Positions 61,506-64,000 of a stretch of 64,000 nucleotides of DNA are shown in pieces (position 1 is the stretch's first letter; each line of letters starts with the position of its first letter). A model generated the notes under the pieces. The model made no database searches and was not told the DNA's origin. It saw only the letters and a list, made by a program, of their open reading frames with translations. A program made the translations under genes and the position numbers. Origin of the DNA: Ochotona curzoniae (Eukaryota > Chordata > Mammalia > Lagomorpha > Ochotonidae); contig NW_024466599.1 of the NCBI RefSeq assembly GCF_017591425.1, forward strand, positions 57,177,501-57,241,500, given 5' to 3'.

Positions 61506-63239
61506 GTGGAAATTTGTCCATGAACCAGGGGTGTTTGGCTTACCACTTAATTACAACAGCTTCTTTAGATTACTGATGCCTTGTAATAGGTGAAATTGAA
61601 TGTGTAGCTAGGCCAGCGGTTTCCTATTTTTAGCCCATATTTTTAACTGTAGTAATAGGATTATAGTCATACTCTCTCCCAAAACATTGCCTAGCTTATA
61701 ACATCCCCATCATGGTCTAGCTTATAACTCATATCTTCTAAATAATATATGTTTAAAATTCTAGGCCATGTAGTCTTACAACACTATTCTGTTTTTTTCT
61801 AAGTACCTCCATTTTCTCAATCTGATAAATCTTATTGATTCACTAAAATCTGTTTATATCAAATGCAAAATAGCAAATATTATAATAGTATCAGGTTGAT
61901 TTAGGACATAAAATTTCAATTAATGTCTTGTGCATTCAATATAAACAAAATTATTATATAATTTAGAGAAAATTTAGCTGCTTAAAACCATTCTATCCTT
62001 TAGGGTGGCTTGACATTCTGTATTTTTTCAAGTGAAAACTTATGTGGTCATTGGGATGAATCTCACCCTGGCCAGGAACTGTGAGCAGGCTTGCCAAGCA
62101 ACCTCAACTAGCTGCAATGTACTGCCCTTGGTCTCCTGCCAAAATGCAATAACGACATAACCACTTGCAGAGAAATGACTTACAATTTGAAGTGAATGAA
62201 GGATTTGAGGACCCAGGATGTCATTTTGCAAATTGCATTCTTGAGAGTTACGGCCATTCCCCTTAAAGGGCGGAGAGGGTTGAGTTGTCATTGGTGAATG
62301 ACAGATTGCTGCTTTTGGACAATTGACTCAACAATGATAACACTGAAATAGAGAGGGTAGACAAGCTGAAAAATAAGTTATTATTGAATAAATGCCAATG
62401 ATGAGGACCCGGGTCTGTCTTTTGTAGGACGCATTCTATAAGAGCCATCCCAGAGAGCTTTGCATTCCAGAAACATGTTATCCAGCCTCTTAAATGACAC
62501 ACACACAAAAAAAATCGTAAATATTTTCATCTCTCCTGTTTTCTGCAATTAAATATAGGTGATAGAAGTAGCAAAAGTAATGAATACTTTTAATTGCAAT
62601 GTACCTTTTCTACAAAAGTTGCTTCATTTTTGTAATTGTTATTGGTCAGTTTATCAAACCACAAATACTTGAAACCTTGGCATGCACCTATGCATACCTG
62701 CAAAAAAGAAATATTTTCAAAAAAGGGTTTGTTTTTCCTAATTTTCTCTTCTTTTTATCTATTACCATAATCCATCACCTAGTCTTTTTAAGCAGTAGCT
62801 TATATAATCTTCTAATGGCAACAAATTGAGACCTGGTAAAGAAAAAAATCTTGAGTGAAGTGTTTTCCACAGATTAAGTGCCTCTTTCCCAGATATAGTG
62901 CATTTAAGCTGCCAACAATACTCCTCTTCCTCTTCTTCATCATATATCCATTCCCTTCCAAAACAGGACACAGAGTGCCCCATACAGTACTACAATCTCC
63001 ATTGTGCAGTAAAGTGAGAGCTAGCCCATACTATCTTAATTGGATTCAATATTTTAAATAAAACTTCCTAAAAGCAAATCACTCTAAACCATAAAATAAT
63101 TAATTTGCTACATGCAGAAATCTACTTCTTCCCATATCTATCAATGAGAATTAGCTATTTAATTTGGAAAAAAAATGTTGCAGTATATTATGACATGCAC
63201 CTTGGATCCCTAACCTTTTAAGCTTGTATTATTAAAAAA
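61506..63239. other. Single-copy sequence
   Basis: A patch at 62040-62300 has more balanced composition than its surroundings but no recognisable exon. Nothing else was recognised. Confidence 0.4.
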
Positions 63240-63472
63240 AAACACCAACAGAGATCTTCCATTTGCTGGTTCTCCCCTAAATGGCCAAAATAGCTTGGGC
63301 TAGTTGAGACGAGTGCCAGGAATCCAGAAATCAATGTGTTCCCGTGGTATGAATAGGTTACCCAGCATATTTGTGTCTTTAGTACTGCCTTCTGTGTATC
63401 CATTAGCAGAAAGCTGGAATTGCAAGTAGAACATGGACTCAAACACAACTAGGTGGTTTCTCAATGTCTGTT
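63233..63472 (-). repeat. Old CSINE copy, 3'-truncated, next to an A-run
   Basis: Begins with plus-strand A residues then 'gagatcttccatttgctggt', 'gtgccaggaatccagaaat', 'ccattagcagaaagctggaa' and 'gactcaaacacaactagg'. The tail is missing, as in the copy at 51391. Confidence 0.75.
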
Positions 63473-63787
63473 CCCAAATCTTTGCCTCTGGAAAATTCTT
63501 AGAAATTTACATCTCTTAATGCCATGAATTCATCATCAAGACAGAATGTAATGTTGTGGATGAGTTTGAGTCTTGGAGCAATGCTTAGGCACACTCCTTT
63601 GCATAAAATGCACTTACAAGTTCAATACATACCACTCGACAATTTCCACTGCAGGATGTGTTTTTAATCTATCTGAGTATGTGGGCACAGCCCAGTTTCA
63701 ACCTGTTCTGTGAGTGATCCTGCACAAACTCCTTTTTAACTGGTTACACTTGGTCTCCCTCTCTATAGAAATTCAGGTTCAGTATTT
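63473..63787. other. Single-copy sequence
   Basis: No repeat or gene recognised. Confidence 0.4.
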
Positions 63788-64000
63788 GGGGTTGGAGTGG
63801 TAACCTAGAGGCTAAATCCACACCTTACATGTGCTGGGATCCCATGTAGGTGCCTGTTCAAGTGCCAGTTGTTCCACTTCCCATTCAGCTCCCTTCTTGT
63901 GGCCTGGAAAAGCAGTAGAGGATAGGACCAAGGCCTTGGGAGTGAGCACCCACGTGGAAGACACGATAGAAGCTTCTGGCTCCTGGCTTTGGATGGGCTC
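63788..64000 (+). repeat. CSINE copy, cut by the window end
   Basis: Head 'ggggttggagtggtaaccta', 'aggctaaatccacacctta', 'ctgggatcccatgtaggtgc', then the body up to 'ctcctggctttggatgggc'. The tail lies outside the window. Confidence 0.92.

Noticed and set aside
61510..61660. hAT/MER5-like DNA transposon ends (ccagcggtttcc; gaccggtggaaat)
   Set aside because: Similarity covers only a dozen bases each and no inverted partner was found.
1..64000. CRISPR arrays, operons, prophage or bacterial defence systems
   Set aside because: No regularly spaced direct repeats or bacterial-type genes. The sequence is mammalian throughout.
1..64000. Endogenous retrovirus with coding regions
   Set aside because: Only MaLR-type LTR relics are visible. 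I found no gag, pol or env-like frame other than L1 reverse-transcriptase remnants.

Overview
This window is mammalian nuclear DNA with no protein-coding gene that I can support. The dominant interspersed repeat is the tRNA-derived lagomorph C repeat (CSINE). About 36 copies or fragments are visible: a tRNA-like head with A-box and B-box, a GC-rich body, then an agatcttcc / cagagaggagga / ttggaaagtcagatata tail block read on the complementary strand. The youngest copies carry the head form 'gcctagtggctaaagtcc', which I associate more with pika (Ochotona) than with rabbit. Lagomorph is firm, pika is likely. All family assignments come from memory of consensus sequences, not from a search.

Layout. 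1-2.7 kb is AT-rich single-copy sequence, except for a chimeric retroposon at 343-675 that joins a 28S rRNA fragment to a CSINE head. 2.7-8.3 kb holds old CSINEs, two sense-strand LINE-1 (L1) fragments and TA-rich tracts. 8.2-13.9 kb carries two MaLR-type LTR relics and antisense L1 debris with CSINEs inserted. 16.4-18.8 kb is a mixed L1/CSINE cluster ending in a 265-base purine tract. 19.6-26.3 kb is repeat-poor, with small CSINE, MIR and L2 fragments. 26.3-27.7 kb and 31.3-31.9 kb are antisense L1 with CSINE insertions. 34.9-43 kb is a dense graveyard of at least three antisense L1 copies with nested CSINEs, plus two moderately GC-rich blocks (41.5-42.4 and 43.6-44.9 kb) that I cannot classify. 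46-58.8 kb is mostly single-copy sequence with a second nested cluster at 50.7-53.0 kb. 58.9-60.5 kb is an antisense L1 3' half, and the window ends inside a sense CSINE.

No gene network can be described. All open frames of 60-169 codons fall in repeats or in AT-rich sequence without a recognisable domain. The only frames with real protein resemblance are decayed L1 ORF2 fragments. Both L1 and CSINE copies lie mainly on the minus strand, which would fit a long intron of a plus-strand gene. No exon with supporting homology was found, so an intergenic location is equally possible. I found no CRISPR array, operon, functional RNA gene or new multi-gene system. The most unusual object is the 28S rRNA/CSINE chimera.
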